The position numbers were made by a program, and so were the translations under genes. Below, piece after piece: positions 7,905 through 16,869 of a stretch of DNA of 64,000 nucleotides. The stretch covers positions 620,001-684,000 of the forward strand of contig CBDEGU010000011.1 in the NCBI GenBank assembly GCA_965238045.1. Direction: 5' to 3'. A model generated the notes under the pieces. That model did not search any database. It saw only the letters and a program-made list of their open reading frames with translations, and was not told where the DNA came from. Position 1 is the stretch's first letter. Every line of letters begins with the position of its first letter. This DNA comes from CBDEGU01 sp965238045. Lineage in GTDB: Bacteria > Acidobacteriota > Terriglobia > Bryobacterales > UBA6623.

Positions 7905-8657
7905 TTGGCACCAAGCAGGAGAGAGCAGCCGTCGGTTTCGCAGAACGCCGGTCAGTTCGCCACGACCCGCTGGAGCATGGTGGTCGAAGCCGGGCGACCT
8001 TCATCGCCCGAAGCGGCAGAGGCTCTGGCGACCCTGTGTGGAATCTATTGGTTTCCGCTCTACGCGTATGTGCGACGGCAGGGACATTCGGCCGAAGACG
8101 CCCAGGATCTGACACAGGAGTTCTTCGTTCACCTGTTAGAAAAACAAACACTCAAAGTCGCCAACCGTGAGCGGGGTCGCTTTCGGTCTTTCTTGTTGGC
8201 GTCCATGAAGAACTTCCTGGCCAATGAGTGGCGTCGAGGCGCCGCGCAAAAGCGGGGCGGCGAGCGATCGGTGATCTCGCTGAATTTCGACGACGGCGAG
8301 AACCGTTACCGGCTTGAGCCATCGCATGATGCAACGCCCGAAAGAATCTTTGAACGTCAATGGGCGTTGACGCTGCTGGAACAAGCGCTGACGAAGCTCC
8401 GCGCTGAGTTTGACGCGACTGGAAAAATCGAACTCTTCGGCCGCCTGGAGATGTTCCTCGGCGGGCAAAAGTCGATCGTTCCCTATCGTGAACTCGGCGA
8501 TCAGCTCAAAATGAGTGAAGGAGCCGTCAAGGTGGCGATCCACCGCATGCGCCGACGATATCGAGCTCTCTTGCGAGAGGAAATCCAACAAACCATCGGC
8601 GCTGCGGAAGACGTCGACGAGGAACTCCGCCGGTTGTTCGAGACGCTCGCTTCGTGA
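7905..8657 (+). CDS. ECF-type RNA polymerase sigma factor of the kinase-linked group
   Basis: A 250-residue protein. The only plausible start is TTG at 7905, since no ATG or GTG lies in frame before the conserved FATTRWSMVVEA. It holds region 2 (YVRRQGHSAEDAQDLTQEFF), MKNFLANEWRR and region 4 (YRELGDQLKMSEGAVKVAIHRMRRRYRALLREE, seen in two pieces). This long ECF type is typical of Planctomycetota, Verrucomicrobiota and Acidobacteriota and is usually encoded next to a Ser/Thr kinase instead of an anti-sigma factor. The kinase follows 114 bases downstream, so kinase-dependent control of the sigma factor is the likely arrangement. Confidence 0.88.
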   Translation: MAPSRREQPSVSQNAGQFATTRWSMVVEAGRPSSPEAAEALATLCGIYWFPLYAYVRRQGHSAEDAQDLTQEFFVHLLEKQTLKVANRERGRFRSFLLASMKNFLANEWRRGAAQKRGGERSVISLNFDDGENRYRLEPSHDATPERIFERQWALTLLEQALTKLRAEFDATGKIELFGRLEMFLGGQKSIVPYRELGDQLKMSEGAVKVAIHRMRRRYRALLREEIQQTIGAAEDVDEELRRLFETLAS

Positions 8658-8732
8658 TCGCGGAATAGAGCGCCTCGAAATTGGCGATTCTAGCCGTCCG
8701 ACGTGTAACCTTTCATTTGATTCGGGTTAGTA

Positions 8733-8750
8733 ACAGTTAACATCAACTGT
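8733..8750. repeat. short dyad upstream of the kinase gene
   Basis: ACAGTT and AACTGT separated by six bases, in an AT-rich patch between the sigma factor and kinase genes. It may be part of a separate kinase promoter. Position is the only evidence. Confidence 0.25.
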
Positions 8751-8771
8751 CTTGTTAGAGGTAACCCGGAA

Positions 8772-10211
8772 ATGACCACACCATTTCAATGCCCCCAATG
8801 CGGCGGTGAGATTCCCACCGACTTCTCGTATGGCGTCTGCCCGAAATGCCTGATGCAACAGGGTTTCAAGAGCCACGACGCTGCGCCAGCCGGAGACCAG
8901 GCGATCGATCCGAGCGTGAGCCATTCGGGTTCTGTCGCCCCTTCCCCCGAGGAACTGGCGCGACATTTCCCTCAATTCGAAATCGTCGAGATGCTGGGCA
9001 AGGGGGGGATGGGCGCCGTCTACAAAGCGCGCCAGCCGAACCTTGACCGCTACGTCGCTCTGAAAATACTCCTGCCGGAGGTCGGCAAAGATCCCGCCTT
9101 TGCGGAGCGCTTCATGCGCGAAGCCCGTGCACTGGCCAAGTTGAATCACCCGTCAATCGTCGCCGTGTACGAATTCGGTGAAGTTGACGGGCTGTACTAC
9201 TTCGTCATGGAATACGTCGACGGCGCCAACCTGAGGCAAACGCTCGCGGCCAGCGGACTGACTCCGCCCGAAGCGCTGGCGATTGTCCCGCAGATCTGCG
9301 ACGCCCTGCAGTTCGCTCACGACGCGGGCGTCGTTCACCGCGACATCAAGCCCGAGAACATTCTTATCGACAAGCAGGGACGCGTGAAGATCGCCGACTT
9401 TGGCTTGGCAAAACTGCTGGCCTTGGATCGAGAAGACTCGAGCGTAGAACAACCATTCACGCTCACCGGCACGCATCAGGTCATGGGCACGCCGCACTAC
9501 ATGGCGCCCGAACAGATGCAAGGATCGAGCGCCGTCGACCATCGGGCGGACATTTACTCGTTGGGTGTGGTGTTTTACGAGATGCTGACGGGCGAGTTAC
9601 CCATCGGCCGATTCGAACCTCCGTCGAAAAAAGTACAGATCGACGTCCGGCTCGACGAAGTGGTGCTTCGATCGCTGGAATCGGAGCCCGACCGGCGTTA
9701 TCAGCACGCCAGCGAGGTGAAGACCGAGGTCGAATCGATCGCGGATGCCAACGACGCCCTACACCCGGCCGCACAACCGGACACGGCAGACTTCGAATCA
9801 TTGGTCCGCGGTCGACTGAAGGTTCCGGCGATCGGCTTGCGGGTTGCGAGCATCGTGAACCTGCTGGTAACGCTGTCGATTGTTCTGATCGCCGTTTTGG
9901 TTCCCGGTTCAGACGAACTCAGCGTGCGGACGGTCCTAATGGTCGTGATCCCGCTTTGCCATCTATTGGTAGGTATCATTGTGTTGATAGGCGCGGCGAG
10001 AATATTTGACCTGCAGTCGTATCGAATTGCGGTGTTCGCGGCCGTGATAGCGGTCGTGCCGTGGACGCTTGGATTCCTGATCAGCTGGCCGTTCGGCATT
10101 TGGGCGCTGATTGTGCTGTCGAGGCAAGACGTGAGAACCGCGTTTGCCGGCGAATCTGAACGGAACCGGGGGACGGGGGGGGACGGGGGACAGCTCTCGA
10201 ACTCCCTTTAG
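8772..10211 (+). CDS. membrane-anchored serine/threonine protein kinase with N-terminal zinc ribbon
   Basis: A 479-residue protein. An N-terminal zinc ribbon uses Cys7/Cys10 and Cys23/Cys26. The Hanks-type kinase domain (about 70-330) is complete: glycine loop GKGGMG (76-81), Lys98 in VALKIL, HRDIKPEN with Asp191, DFG (209-211), and a GTPHYMAPEQM activation-segment end. The C-terminal 130 residues form about four hydrophobic helices (VASIVNLLVTLSIVLIAVLV, then LCHLLVGIIVLIGA, then AVFAAVIAVVPWTLGFLI). It lies directly after the ECF sigma gene and presumably phosphorylates it or its partner. The kinase domain should be cytoplasmic. No extracellular sensor domain is present. Confidence 0.9.
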   Translation: MTTPFQCPQCGGEIPTDFSYGVCPKCLMQQGFKSHDAAPAGDQAIDPSVSHSGSVAPSPEELARHFPQFEIVEMLGKGGMGAVYKARQPNLDRYVALKILLPEVGKDPAFAERFMREARALAKLNHPSIVAVYEFGEVDGLYYFVMEYVDGANLRQTLAASGLTPPEALAIVPQICDALQFAHDAGVVHRDIKPENILIDKQGRVKIADFGLAKLLALDREDSSVEQPFTLTGTHQVMGTPHYMAPEQMQGSSAVDHRADIYSLGVVFYEMLTGELPIGRFEPPSKKVQIDVRLDEVVLRSLESEPDRRYQHASEVKTEVESIADANDALHPAAQPDTADFESLVRGRLKVPAIGLRVASIVNLLVTLSIVLIAVLVPGSDELSVRTVLMVVIPLCHLLVGIIVLIGAARIFDLQSYRIAVFAAVIAVVPWTLGFLISWPFGIWALIVLSRQDVRTAFAGESERNRGTGGDGGQLSNSL

Positions 10212-10334
10212 GCGAGGTCGGAGTGAAAAGGAGAGGGAGCCCTTTTCGGACAGAAAATACTGACAAGTCATAATAAATCAGCGCAGTACAGTATTTCTTG
10301 GCCGCCGCCAACACCCGCGTCACGGGGGCATAAC

Positions 10335-10459
10335 GAGGGGGTTCGAGGGACAGGGGTTCGAGGGGGGTTCGAGGGACAGGCACCGTAACTCCGCAGAAGT
10401 CTCTATGAATCAGTACTTTGCATTTTCATCTAACCGAGGGACAGGCACCCTAACTCTCG
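10335..10459. repeat. cluster of GTTCGAGGGACAGG / GAGGGACAGGCACC short repeats
   Basis: The unit GTTCGAGGGACAGG occurs twice exactly (10341-10354 and 10367-10380) with a partial copy between. The longer unit GAGGGACAGGCACC followed by TAACTC occurs at 10371-10389 and 10436-10455. Such GGGACAGGCACC units are dispersed elements in some acidobacterial genomes. The cluster starts just after the kinase and a homopolymeric GGGGG tract at 10171-10190. Confidence 0.6.
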
Positions 10460-10989
10460 CCGCACGAACGGCAGTGAGTCACAGAGCGCTACTCATCGAT
10501 TCAGCAGGGGCACAAAAAGGCCGACCGCCCCGAAGCGAAGGTGTTCCGTTCGGCCGCGGGCCGAGGCACCGGTTCCCCATACCCGGTCACGAGATAACAA
10601 ATCATCTAAGCGACGCCCTCACAACAACATCCACCGGCAAGCCGTCACTGACCCCACCCACCTGAGGTAAGCTGGATGCGAATGCCCCCAATACGCATAT
10701 CGCATATGCTGTGCCAGCCAGCCCAGCGCCAGAATGCCCCGCTCCAAGATGCACTGCGCCGACCAGCCCACCGTCGCCCCTCCCGCGCTCAGCCAGCCAG
10801 CAAACGACCCAGCCCGCCAGCAAAACAAAAAATACCAAACAAACCCAATCTCTCCGTACCCCCTCTAAATCACCAACTTGCCAGCCCAGGATTTCCGAAG
10901 ACCCGTAGCGCGAATCTCGGTTTTGAGATCCGCGGCTTTTCCTGGCCCAGCAAACCATGAATCCCCCGCCCCCAATCCACCCGTCGGCC
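10460..10989. other. 530-base region without a recognisable gene
   Basis: Strongly strand-asymmetric: C-rich, G-poor on the plus strand from 10700 to 10870. The minus strand is open in two frames here and gives hydrophobic Gly/Trp-rich translations, one continuing from the broken IS110 frame. I find no family motif and treat these as unsupported. Confidence 0.35.
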
Positions 10990-11594
10990 TGCCTCCCTCC
11001 CAGCGCGGTCGTCAAATCCTTGGGCAACTCGGCGCGGGCCCGCGCGGCGAAGGTCGCCGCTTCGCCTTGCGAGACGCGCAGGCCGAAGATTTTCATCTGC
11101 CCGCGCACCGAGTTGATCAACTTCGTGCGCGCGCCCACCAGCACTTGGCGCGAGACCAGCGTGCAGCGGCCGGTGAGCGTTTGTCGCGAGCGCGGCCGGG
11201 CCGGCGCGAGCAGTTTCGGACTCGTCAGCCCCAGCTCGGCGAGCAGGCCAGCGTCGCGGCGATCGTTCTTCGAGAGCGACTCGCTCATCAGTTTCAGTTG
11301 CCGCGGATGGGCGACGATGACTTCGTGGCCGAGCCGCTCGAGCAGCTGCGCGATCCAGTTGGAATGGCTGCCGGCCTCGATCACGACGCGCAAGCGTTTC
11401 TGCTTCGAGAAATACTTGGTCAGCGCCGAGCGGCTGGTGCGAATCGAGCAGCGGAGCGACACGGTCCCGTCGCGTTCCAGCCGGATGAGCCAGCTGTTTT
11501 TGTCTCCCAGTTCGAGTCCGGCGACGGCTTCGAGATTACGGTTGTCCACGATCACTGCTTGCTGGATTTCCTGGCGAATGGTAGTATCCTTCAT
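10990..11594 (-). pseudogene. IS110-family transposase, 3'-truncated
   Basis: ATG at 11594 with GGAG nine bases upstream. The N-terminal RuvC-like DEDD domain is clear: VAGLELGDKNSWLIRLERDG, VVIEAGSHSNWIAQLLERLG, AHPRQLKLMSESLSKNDRRD. Homology continues through ARTKLINSVRGQMKIFGLRV to LPKDLTTAL near 11000, then is replaced by unrelated sequence, although the frame stays open to 10602. The C-terminal Tnp20 domain with the catalytic serine is missing, so the element is dead. It was probably cut by a later rearrangement. Confidence 0.8.
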
Positions 11595-11801
11595 GGCTGC
11601 TCTCTCCTTTGTGATGCAAAGATTGCGATTCCCCTCAACGGGAAAGCGCGTGGCCGCTAGCTTCAACGCTCCAGCGGCTTGAGGGCAGCCTCCTCATCCC
11701 ATCTCGGTTTGGGGGGGGCATCGCGCTCGGGGCGAAAATCGGATGGCAGTCGCCCATTTTCGCTGGGGCACGATGCCACCACGGGCTGTTGGGAAATTCG
11801 T

Positions 11802-13331
11802 ATGAAATACTGGCTTGGCGTTGATATCGGAACCGGCGGCTCGCGCGCTTTGCTTGTCGAGCCAAGCGGCCGGGTCGTCGCCGGATATACCGCCCCCCAT
11901 GAAGAGATGCAAATGCCGGCTCCGCTGTGGGCCGAGCAGCGTCCCGACAATTGGTGGGAAGTGGTGCAAGACGCGATCCGGGGCGTGCTGGACAAGGCGG
12001 CAGCGTCGGGGGACGACATCGCGGCGGTGGGTCTTTCCGGCCAGATGCATGGCATGGTGCTGCTGGGGGCGGACCAGCAGGTCATTCGCCCGGCCATCAT
12101 TTGGTGCGATCAGCGCAGCCAGCGGCAGGCCGACTGGATCAACGAAACCGCGGGAGCCGGAATGGTTCTTGAACAAACCGCGAACCCGGCTCTGACAAGC
12201 ATGACCGTATCGAAGCTGCTCTGGGTGCGTGATCATGAGCCCGCGCATTACGACCGCGCGCGGCAGATGCTGCTGCCGAAGGACTACATTCGTTTCCGTT
12301 TGACCGGAGAATATGCAACCGAAGTTTCCGGCGCTTCCGGGACCGGTCTGCTCGATGTCGTCCGCCGCCGCTGGGCCTCGCCGCTGATCGAACGACTCGG
12401 TATCGACCAGGCGCTGCTGCCCCCTGTGTTCGAGTCTCCCGAGGTCAGCGGCCGGATCAGCGAGATCGCCGCCGGGCAGACAGGGCTGAAGGCAGGGACT
12501 CCCGTGGTTGGGGGCGCGGGGGATCAGGCGGCGAGCGCGGTAGGCAGTGGCATCGTTGAGCCAGGGCAGGTTTCGGTCACGATCGGAACCTCGGGAGTCG
12601 TCTTCTCACACTTGGACGAACCCGCCTGCGACCCGCAGGGCCGTGTTCACACTTTCTGCCACGCGGTGCCTGGCAAGTGGCATCTGATGGGCGTAACACA
12701 GGGGGCGGGTCTGAGCTTGCAATGGTTCCGCAATCAGCTCGGACAGGATCTGGTCGCGGAAGCGAAGCGCCAACAGGCCGATCCCTACGAGTTGTGCACT
12801 GCTTTGGCGGCCGAGGCGCCAGCGGGGAGCGACGGGCTTTTCTGGCTGCCGTATCTGATGGGCGAGCGCACGCCGCATCTTGACGCCGAAGCACGGGGCG
12901 GGTGGATCGGCTTGACGGCCAAGCACACCAGGGCGCATTTGCTGCGGGCGATGATCGAGGGCGTCTCCTACAGCCTGAGAGATTGCCTCGAAATTATCCG
13001 CGGACTGGGAGTGGAACCGGCGCAGGTTCGTGCGTCGGGCGGAGGCGCGCGCAGCGAGTTCTGGCGCGGGGTGCTGGCTGGAGTATTTGATTGCCCGATC
13101 GTAACGCTGCAAACGCAGGAGGGGTCGGCGTATGGGGCGGCGCTTTTGGCGATGGCCGGTAGCGGGCTGTTCCAGTCGGTGCCGGAAGCCTGCGCCGCGA
13201 CGATCCGCGAAATCGGCAGGGTGGATCCCGATCCCCCGGCGGTCGCTCAATACGAGCGCGGATACACGATCTTCCGAAGCCTCTACCCCAAGCTCAAAGA
13301 CGTATTCCCGACCATGTCGAGCCAGAACTAA
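11802..13331 (+). CDS. xylB: xylulokinase (FGGY carbohydrate kinase)
   Basis: A 509-residue protein starting at ATG 11802; the frame is open further upstream, but MKYWLGVDIGTGGSRALLVE is the family N-terminus. FGGY features are DIGTGGSRA (phosphate loop), GLSGQMHGMVLL, WCDQRS, LPKDYIRFRLTGEYATEVSG, GGAGDQAASAVGSG and VRASGGGARSEFWRG (ATP-binding). The SGQMHGMV motif and the overall length favour xylulokinase over glycerol or ribulose kinases. It phosphorylates D-xylulose for the pentose phosphate pathway in the cytoplasm. No xylose isomerase or transporter is adjacent, so xylose may not be the only physiological source. Confidence 0.87.
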   Translation: MKYWLGVDIGTGGSRALLVEPSGRVVAGYTAPHEEMQMPAPLWAEQRPDNWWEVVQDAIRGVLDKAAASGDDIAAVGLSGQMHGMVLLGADQQVIRPAIIWCDQRSQRQADWINETAGAGMVLEQTANPALTSMTVSKLLWVRDHEPAHYDRARQMLLPKDYIRFRLTGEYATEVSGASGTGLLDVVRRRWASPLIERLGIDQALLPPVFESPEVSGRISEIAAGQTGLKAGTPVVGGAGDQAASAVGSGIVEPGQVSVTIGTSGVVFSHLDEPACDPQGRVHTFCHAVPGKWHLMGVTQGAGLSLQWFRNQLGQDLVAEAKRQQADPYELCTALAAEAPAGSDGLFWLPYLMGERTPHLDAEARGGWIGLTAKHTRAHLLRAMIEGVSYSLRDCLEIIRGLGVEPAQVRASGGGARSEFWRGVLAGVFDCPIVTLQTQEGSAYGAALLAMAGSGLFQSVPEACAATIREIGRVDPDPPAVAQYERGYTIFRSLYPKLKDVFPTMSSQN

Positions 13332-13372
13332 CCTGTCGTGCCTCGCCGGCGGTGCAAAAGGTTGGCGGGGCG

Positions 13373-13981
13373 CTACCGGAATTGGGGCGCCTGGGGTGAG
13401 AGATCGATGCCATAGCGCTTCATTTCCTCTTCGTAGTAGCGGCGGTAGAGCACCTTCCATTCTTCTCCGCCCTCGGGGATGTCGCGCTGTTGATTGGTAA
13501 TCTTGGTCTGGGCCAATTTGTCGATCGCGGCTTCTTTCATCAGAAGGTCTTTGATCTCGCGGAGAATCTCTAGCCGCACTTCGTTCCAGGCCTTATTGCG
13601 GCGAACGCCCGGGATGCGAGGCAGCTTGGCGGCCAATTTGTGGGAGAGTTCGTTCGTCTTGTCCCGAGAGATCTTCATCCGCTCCTGATCGCCGCCGCGG
13701 GGCTGCGCGGAAGTAACCTTGCGTTCGGTCAGCAGATTCCTTTTTACCGTGCGGAACATTTCCTGGTAGGGAATCCGTTCCTTGCGCATGTAGTCGGTGT
13801 ACTGGTTGAGCAATTCACGGACCTCGGCGTTGATCTCATCCTCAAGGCTGAGCTCGTCGATGATCACCTCCTCGAAGGCGTCTTGCACGGCCCTGAGATC
13901 GGCGAAGTCACAAGACTGTTTGCCGAGGCGTCGGGCCAGCTCGTGAGCCAAATAGGAGATGAATGTTCTCTGCAGCAGCAT
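13373..13981 (-). CDS. tandem DUF507-domain protein
   Basis: A 202-residue protein made of two successive DUF507-like units. Residues 1-88 (YLAHELARRLGKQ, VQDAFEEVIIDELSLEDEIN, LLNQYTDYMRKERIPYQEMF) resemble residues 100-200 (MKISRDKTNELSHKLAAKLP, RLEILREIKDLLMKEAAIDK, ITNQQRDIPEGGEEWKVLYR). DUF507 proteins are small helical cytoplasmic proteins of unknown function found mainly in Acidobacteriota, Deltaproteobacteria and Aquificae, usually as a single unit of about 90-180 residues. It is convergent with xylB and 66 bases upstream of the next minus-strand gene. No ribosome site is obvious. Confidence 0.75.
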   Translation of the reverse strand: MLLQRTFISYLAHELARRLGKQSCDFADLRAVQDAFEEVIIDELSLEDEINAEVRELLNQYTDYMRKERIPYQEMFRTVKRNLLTERKVTSAQPRGGDQERMKISRDKTNELSHKLAAKLPRIPGVRRNKAWNEVRLEILREIKDLLMKEAAIDKLAQTKITNQQRDIPEGGEEWKVLYRRYYEEEMKRYGIDLSPQAPQFR

Positions 13982-14047
13982 GTTTCGACTAACTTAGTTT
14001 ACCGGCGGGCCCGGATCGCGGCAATCCCGGAAAATTACGGCGGTGCG

Positions 14048-14836
14048 CTACTGGGCGTCCGAAGGACGCAGCGCGAAGTCCCAAACCCGCAGACTGTCCT
14101 CGCCGGGCGCGTATTCAATGATGGCATACTCGCCCGGCGGCAGGGGATCGACGGGCCAGAGCTTGTAGACATGCGGCGCGAGCTGCTGACGGAAGATTTC
14201 GAGCGTTTCGTGCTCCTCGATGCGGTCCATCTGTTGTGGAAGCGTTTGAACGACCTGGACTCGGCGCAGCTTTTTCTTGGGCTGGAGCCGCAGGATCTCA
14301 AGACGAGTGATGTTCTCGAGTCTGAGGTAGAACGTGGGCCGATTTTCAGCGATGCGGTAGGCCGCCGCCAGCCCTTCCAGGTCGAGAAATGTCTTCGAGG
14401 GCATGGCCGACATCGGCGTCAATATGCGCAGAAGCGTGCGCCCCTTACTCGTATGGACGACGAGGCTGGCCTGCTGCAGCGGAACGATCTTTTCAGCGTC
14501 GAGGTGATATACGCCGTCGTCCAGCGGCACCCGGTGCAATTCGGTACGGGCTTTGCGTTCGGCTGCCCGCAGTATGCGGTCTTCTTCCCGCCGGGCCGAG
14601 CGGGTCTGATCTTGCCTGGCTTTTTCGCTTGCGGTTCGTTCCAGGTCGACAAGTTTGGAGGGGATTTCTTCCCAAGCGCCACGCTCAACGCTGTAGTAGC
14701 GAACCCGCTCGCCTTCGACGACGTGTTCGCGCACGAGCATGTCACCGCCGCCCTGGAGGTACAGCTTGTAGCGCGCGCCCAAGGCGGAGAGCCCCAACAG
14801 CGCCAGGATCAGAATTCGCCTAGATGTCTTTCCCAC
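14048..14836 (-). CDS. conserved hypothetical secreted protein, acidobacterial type
   Basis: A 262-residue protein with a short hydrophobic leader (RRILILALLGLSALGA). The start of the mature part, KLYLQGGGDMLVREHVVEGE followed by RVRYYSVERGAWEEIPS, resembles a recurring motif in uncharacterised acidobacterial exported proteins. A charged, probably helical segment (ERTASEKARQDQTRSARREE) and a beta-rich C-terminal half follow. No catalytic motif is visible. It lies just downstream of the divergent promoter region shared with nitronate monooxygenase. Function unknown. Confidence 0.65.
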   Translation of the reverse strand: MGKTSRRILILALLGLSALGARYKLYLQGGGDMLVREHVVEGERVRYYSVERGAWEEIPSKLVDLERTASEKARQDQTRSARREEDRILRAAERKARTELHRVPLDDGVYHLDAEKIVPLQQASLVVHTSKGRTLLRILTPMSAMPSKTFLDLEGLAAAYRIAENRPTFYLRLENITRLEILRLQPKKKLRRVQVVQTLPQQMDRIEEHETLEIFRQQLAPHVYKLWPVDPLPPGEYAIIEYAPGEDSLRVWDFALRPSDAQ

Positions 14837-14981
14837 GGACGCGCGCCCCCGCGGTTCGTCAGTATCCCGCTCGCGGGCGGGCGGGGCTTTTCCACTCTGC
14901 CGCCCTCCTATAGTAACGTGGGCTCATGACATATGGTTGCCTTCCGGCAAGGCCGGGCGGCGTTTTTCAGGAGGCGCGCCG

Positions 14982-15971
14982 ATGAAACTCAAGACTCCGC
15001 TTTGTGACCTGCTGGGGATCGAGTATCCGATCTTCTGCGCTCCCATGGGGTTTATCTCCGGACCCGAGCTGGCCGCCGCGGTGAGCAATGCGGGCGGACT
15101 GGGTCTGATGTCGTTTCACCGCAATCCTCCCGAGCGTCTGCGGGAGGAAATTCACGCCCTGCGGCAACTGACCGATCGGCCGTTTGGGGTAAATATGCTG
15201 CTGCCGGCCGGTGTTTCCGAACATATCGAGGTTTGCCTGGAAGAGCGCATTCCGCTGCTGTCGCTGTTTTGGGGCGATCCGGCTCCGTATGTCGAAGCCG
15301 CCCATGCCCGCGGCGTCAAGGTGATTCATCAGGCCGGATCGGTCGCCGAAGCCAAGGCGGCGGCCGACGCTGGCGTGGACGTCATTATTGCGCAAGGCGT
15401 CGAAGCGGGCGGACACATTCGAGGTGAGACGTCGACACTTGCCTTGGTACCGAGGGTCGTGGATGCGGTCGGGCCGACACCTGTAGTGGCCGCGGGCGGC
15501 ATTGCCGATGCCCGTGGAGTCGTCGCCGCGCTGGCGCTTGGCGCGCAGGGGGCCGTCTTGGGCACGAGATTTCTCGCCACCAAGGAGGCGAGACCTCATC
15601 CGCTCTATCAGCGGAAGGTGCTCGAAGCCACCGAGGAAGACACTGTCCGAACGACGCTGTTCGGCTACTCGTGGCCGAACGCTGCTCACCGCACGCTACG
15701 CACGGCGTTCGTCGAGGAGTGGCTGGGAGAGGAGCAACGCGGCAACGAGGCCCGTCCGGACGAGCCAATCATCGGAACCACGCGGATCGGCGGCAAACAA
15801 GTGACGATGCGGCGCTTCATGGGCGCGACACCGAGCCGCGAGACCAAAGGCGAGATCGAATCGATGGCGCTTTACGCGGGCCAAGGCGTGGGACTGGTGC
15901 GTGAGGTGCAACCGGCCGCCGAGGTCGTCGGCGAGCTGGTCAAGGGGGCACGGGCGATTCTGGATTGCTAG
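14982..15971 (+). CDS. nitronate monooxygenase (2-nitropropane dioxygenase family)
   Basis: A 329-residue protein. The ATG at 14982 has AGGAGG seven bases upstream, which decides the start over the longer frame from 14937. FMN TIM-barrel motifs are LGIEYPIFCAPMGFISGPEL, AAVSNAGGLGLMS, FGVNMLL, VIAQGVEAGGHIRGE with the conserved His, PVVAAGGIADARGV and GAQGAVLGTRFLAT. It oxidises alkyl nitronates to carbonyls and nitrite; related enzymes act as flavin reductases. The gene stands alone and is divergent from a hypothetical gene. Confidence 0.88.
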   Translation: MKLKTPLCDLLGIEYPIFCAPMGFISGPELAAAVSNAGGLGLMSFHRNPPERLREEIHALRQLTDRPFGVNMLLPAGVSEHIEVCLEERIPLLSLFWGDPAPYVEAAHARGVKVIHQAGSVAEAKAAADAGVDVIIAQGVEAGGHIRGETSTLALVPRVVDAVGPTPVVAAGGIADARGVVAALALGAQGAVLGTRFLATKEARPHPLYQRKVLEATEEDTVRTTLFGYSWPNAAHRTLRTAFVEEWLGEEQRGNEARPDEPIIGTTRIGGKQVTMRRFMGATPSRETKGEIESMALYAGQGVGLVREVQPAAEVVGELVKGARAILDC

Positions 15972-16030
15972 GTTGGCGGCGGGTCTTCGCTACAGAGTTT
16001 GCGCACAGGGTTTCCGCACCTGGGATTCCG

Positions 16031-16732
16031 CTAGTGGGGTTCCGGTTGCTCGTCGTAGCGGTAGCCGGCGCCGTGGACGGTTCGGATGATACTGGGCTGT
16101 TTGGGGTCTGGTTCGATTCGTTTTCTTAGCTGTGAGATGTGCTGGTCGAGCGTGCGGCTGTTGGCGATGTGCGACAAGCCCCAGCACTGGTCGAATAGGG
16201 TTGAGTGATCGACGACCTGACCTCGCATTCGATAGAGCAGTTGCAGGATCTTCACGTCGCGCAGGCTTAGGTCGATGACCACGCCGACCCGGCGGGCGCG
16301 GAGTTCGGCCGGGAAGATTCGCAGATCGTTCATCGTGAAGGGCTGGCGGCTCTCGGCGTGGCGCTCGCGCGCCATGCAGCGCCGGGTGACCGCGCGGATA
16401 CGCGCCAGAACCTCGCGGACCCCGAAGGGCTTGAGGATGAAATCATCGGCTCCCAGTTCGAGACCCAGAACTTTATCGACTTCCTCGGACTTCGCGCTGA
16501 TGATGATGATTGGCACATCGGGATCGGCGCGCCGGATTTCGCGGCAGACATCGAAGCCGTTGACGCCCGGCATCATGATGTCGAGGCAGATGAAGTCCGG
16601 CGATTCATGGCGGTAGAGATCGAGAGCCTGGGTCCCGTCGGCGGCCGCGACGGTTTCGTAGCCCTCGTCGCGGAGAATCTCTTCCAGCCCGGCTCGGATA
16701 TTTCGGTCGTCTTCGGCGATGAGCACCTTCAT
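16031..16732 (-). CDS. OmpR-family DNA-binding response regulator
   Basis: A 233-residue protein. ATG at 16732 gives MKVLIAEDDRNIRAG, the normal receiver start; the longer frame to 16774 adds nothing conserved. Phosphoacceptor Asp51 (CLDIMMPG), acidic pocket Glu7/Asp8/Asp9, switch Ser in IIISAKS and Lys in FILKPFG are intact. The C-terminal winged helix shows LSLRDVKILQLLYRMRGQVV, LDQHISQLRKRIEPDP and RTVHGAGYRY. It is the last gene of a VWA-kinase-regulator operon, and its start codon overlaps the stop of a 33-codon ORF (ATGA). Confidence 0.92.
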   Translation of the reverse strand: MKVLIAEDDRNIRAGLEEILRDEGYETVAAADGTQALDLYRHESPDFICLDIMMPGVNGFDVCREIRRADPDVPIIIISAKSEEVDKVLGLELGADDFILKPFGVREVLARIRAVTRRCMARERHAESRQPFTMNDLRIFPAELRARRVGVVIDLSLRDVKILQLLYRMRGQVVDHSTLFDQCWGLSHIANSRTLDQHISQLRKRIEPDPKQPSIIRTVHGAGYRYDEQPEPH

Positions 16733-16830
16733 GGGTTGAGCCGCTCCTCTCGGCGGCGAAACGATACTGGGCACAGCCGCTGGGCCACATGCAGGGCCGC
16801 CTGTAGTTTGTCAGTGCTAGCAGAGTTCAT
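16729..16830 (-). CDS. 33-codon ORF coupled to the response regulator (doubtful)
   Basis: Within the 137-base gap between kinase and regulator genes, an ATG at 16830 opens a frame (MNSASTDKLQAALHVAQRLC, then RRREERLNP) whose TGA overlaps the regulator's ATG as ATGA. Its position suits translational coupling or a leader peptide. There is no convincing ribosome site before it, and the sequence matches nothing I know, so this may be chance. Confidence 0.3.
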   Translation of the reverse strand: MNSASTDKLQAALHVAQRLCPVSFRRREERLNP

Positions 16831-16869
16831 GCTGCGGGCTTGGGGCAGTTCCCTATGATTTCCATGCGC

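Noticed and set aside
10602..10990. Minus-strand frame continuing from the IS110 transposase, Gly/Trp/Val-rich
   Set aside because: No homology to IS110 C-terminal domains or to any known family; composition is strand-skewed.
13640..14929. 429-codon plus-strand frame
   Set aside because: Antisense to the DUF507 and hypothetical secreted genes.
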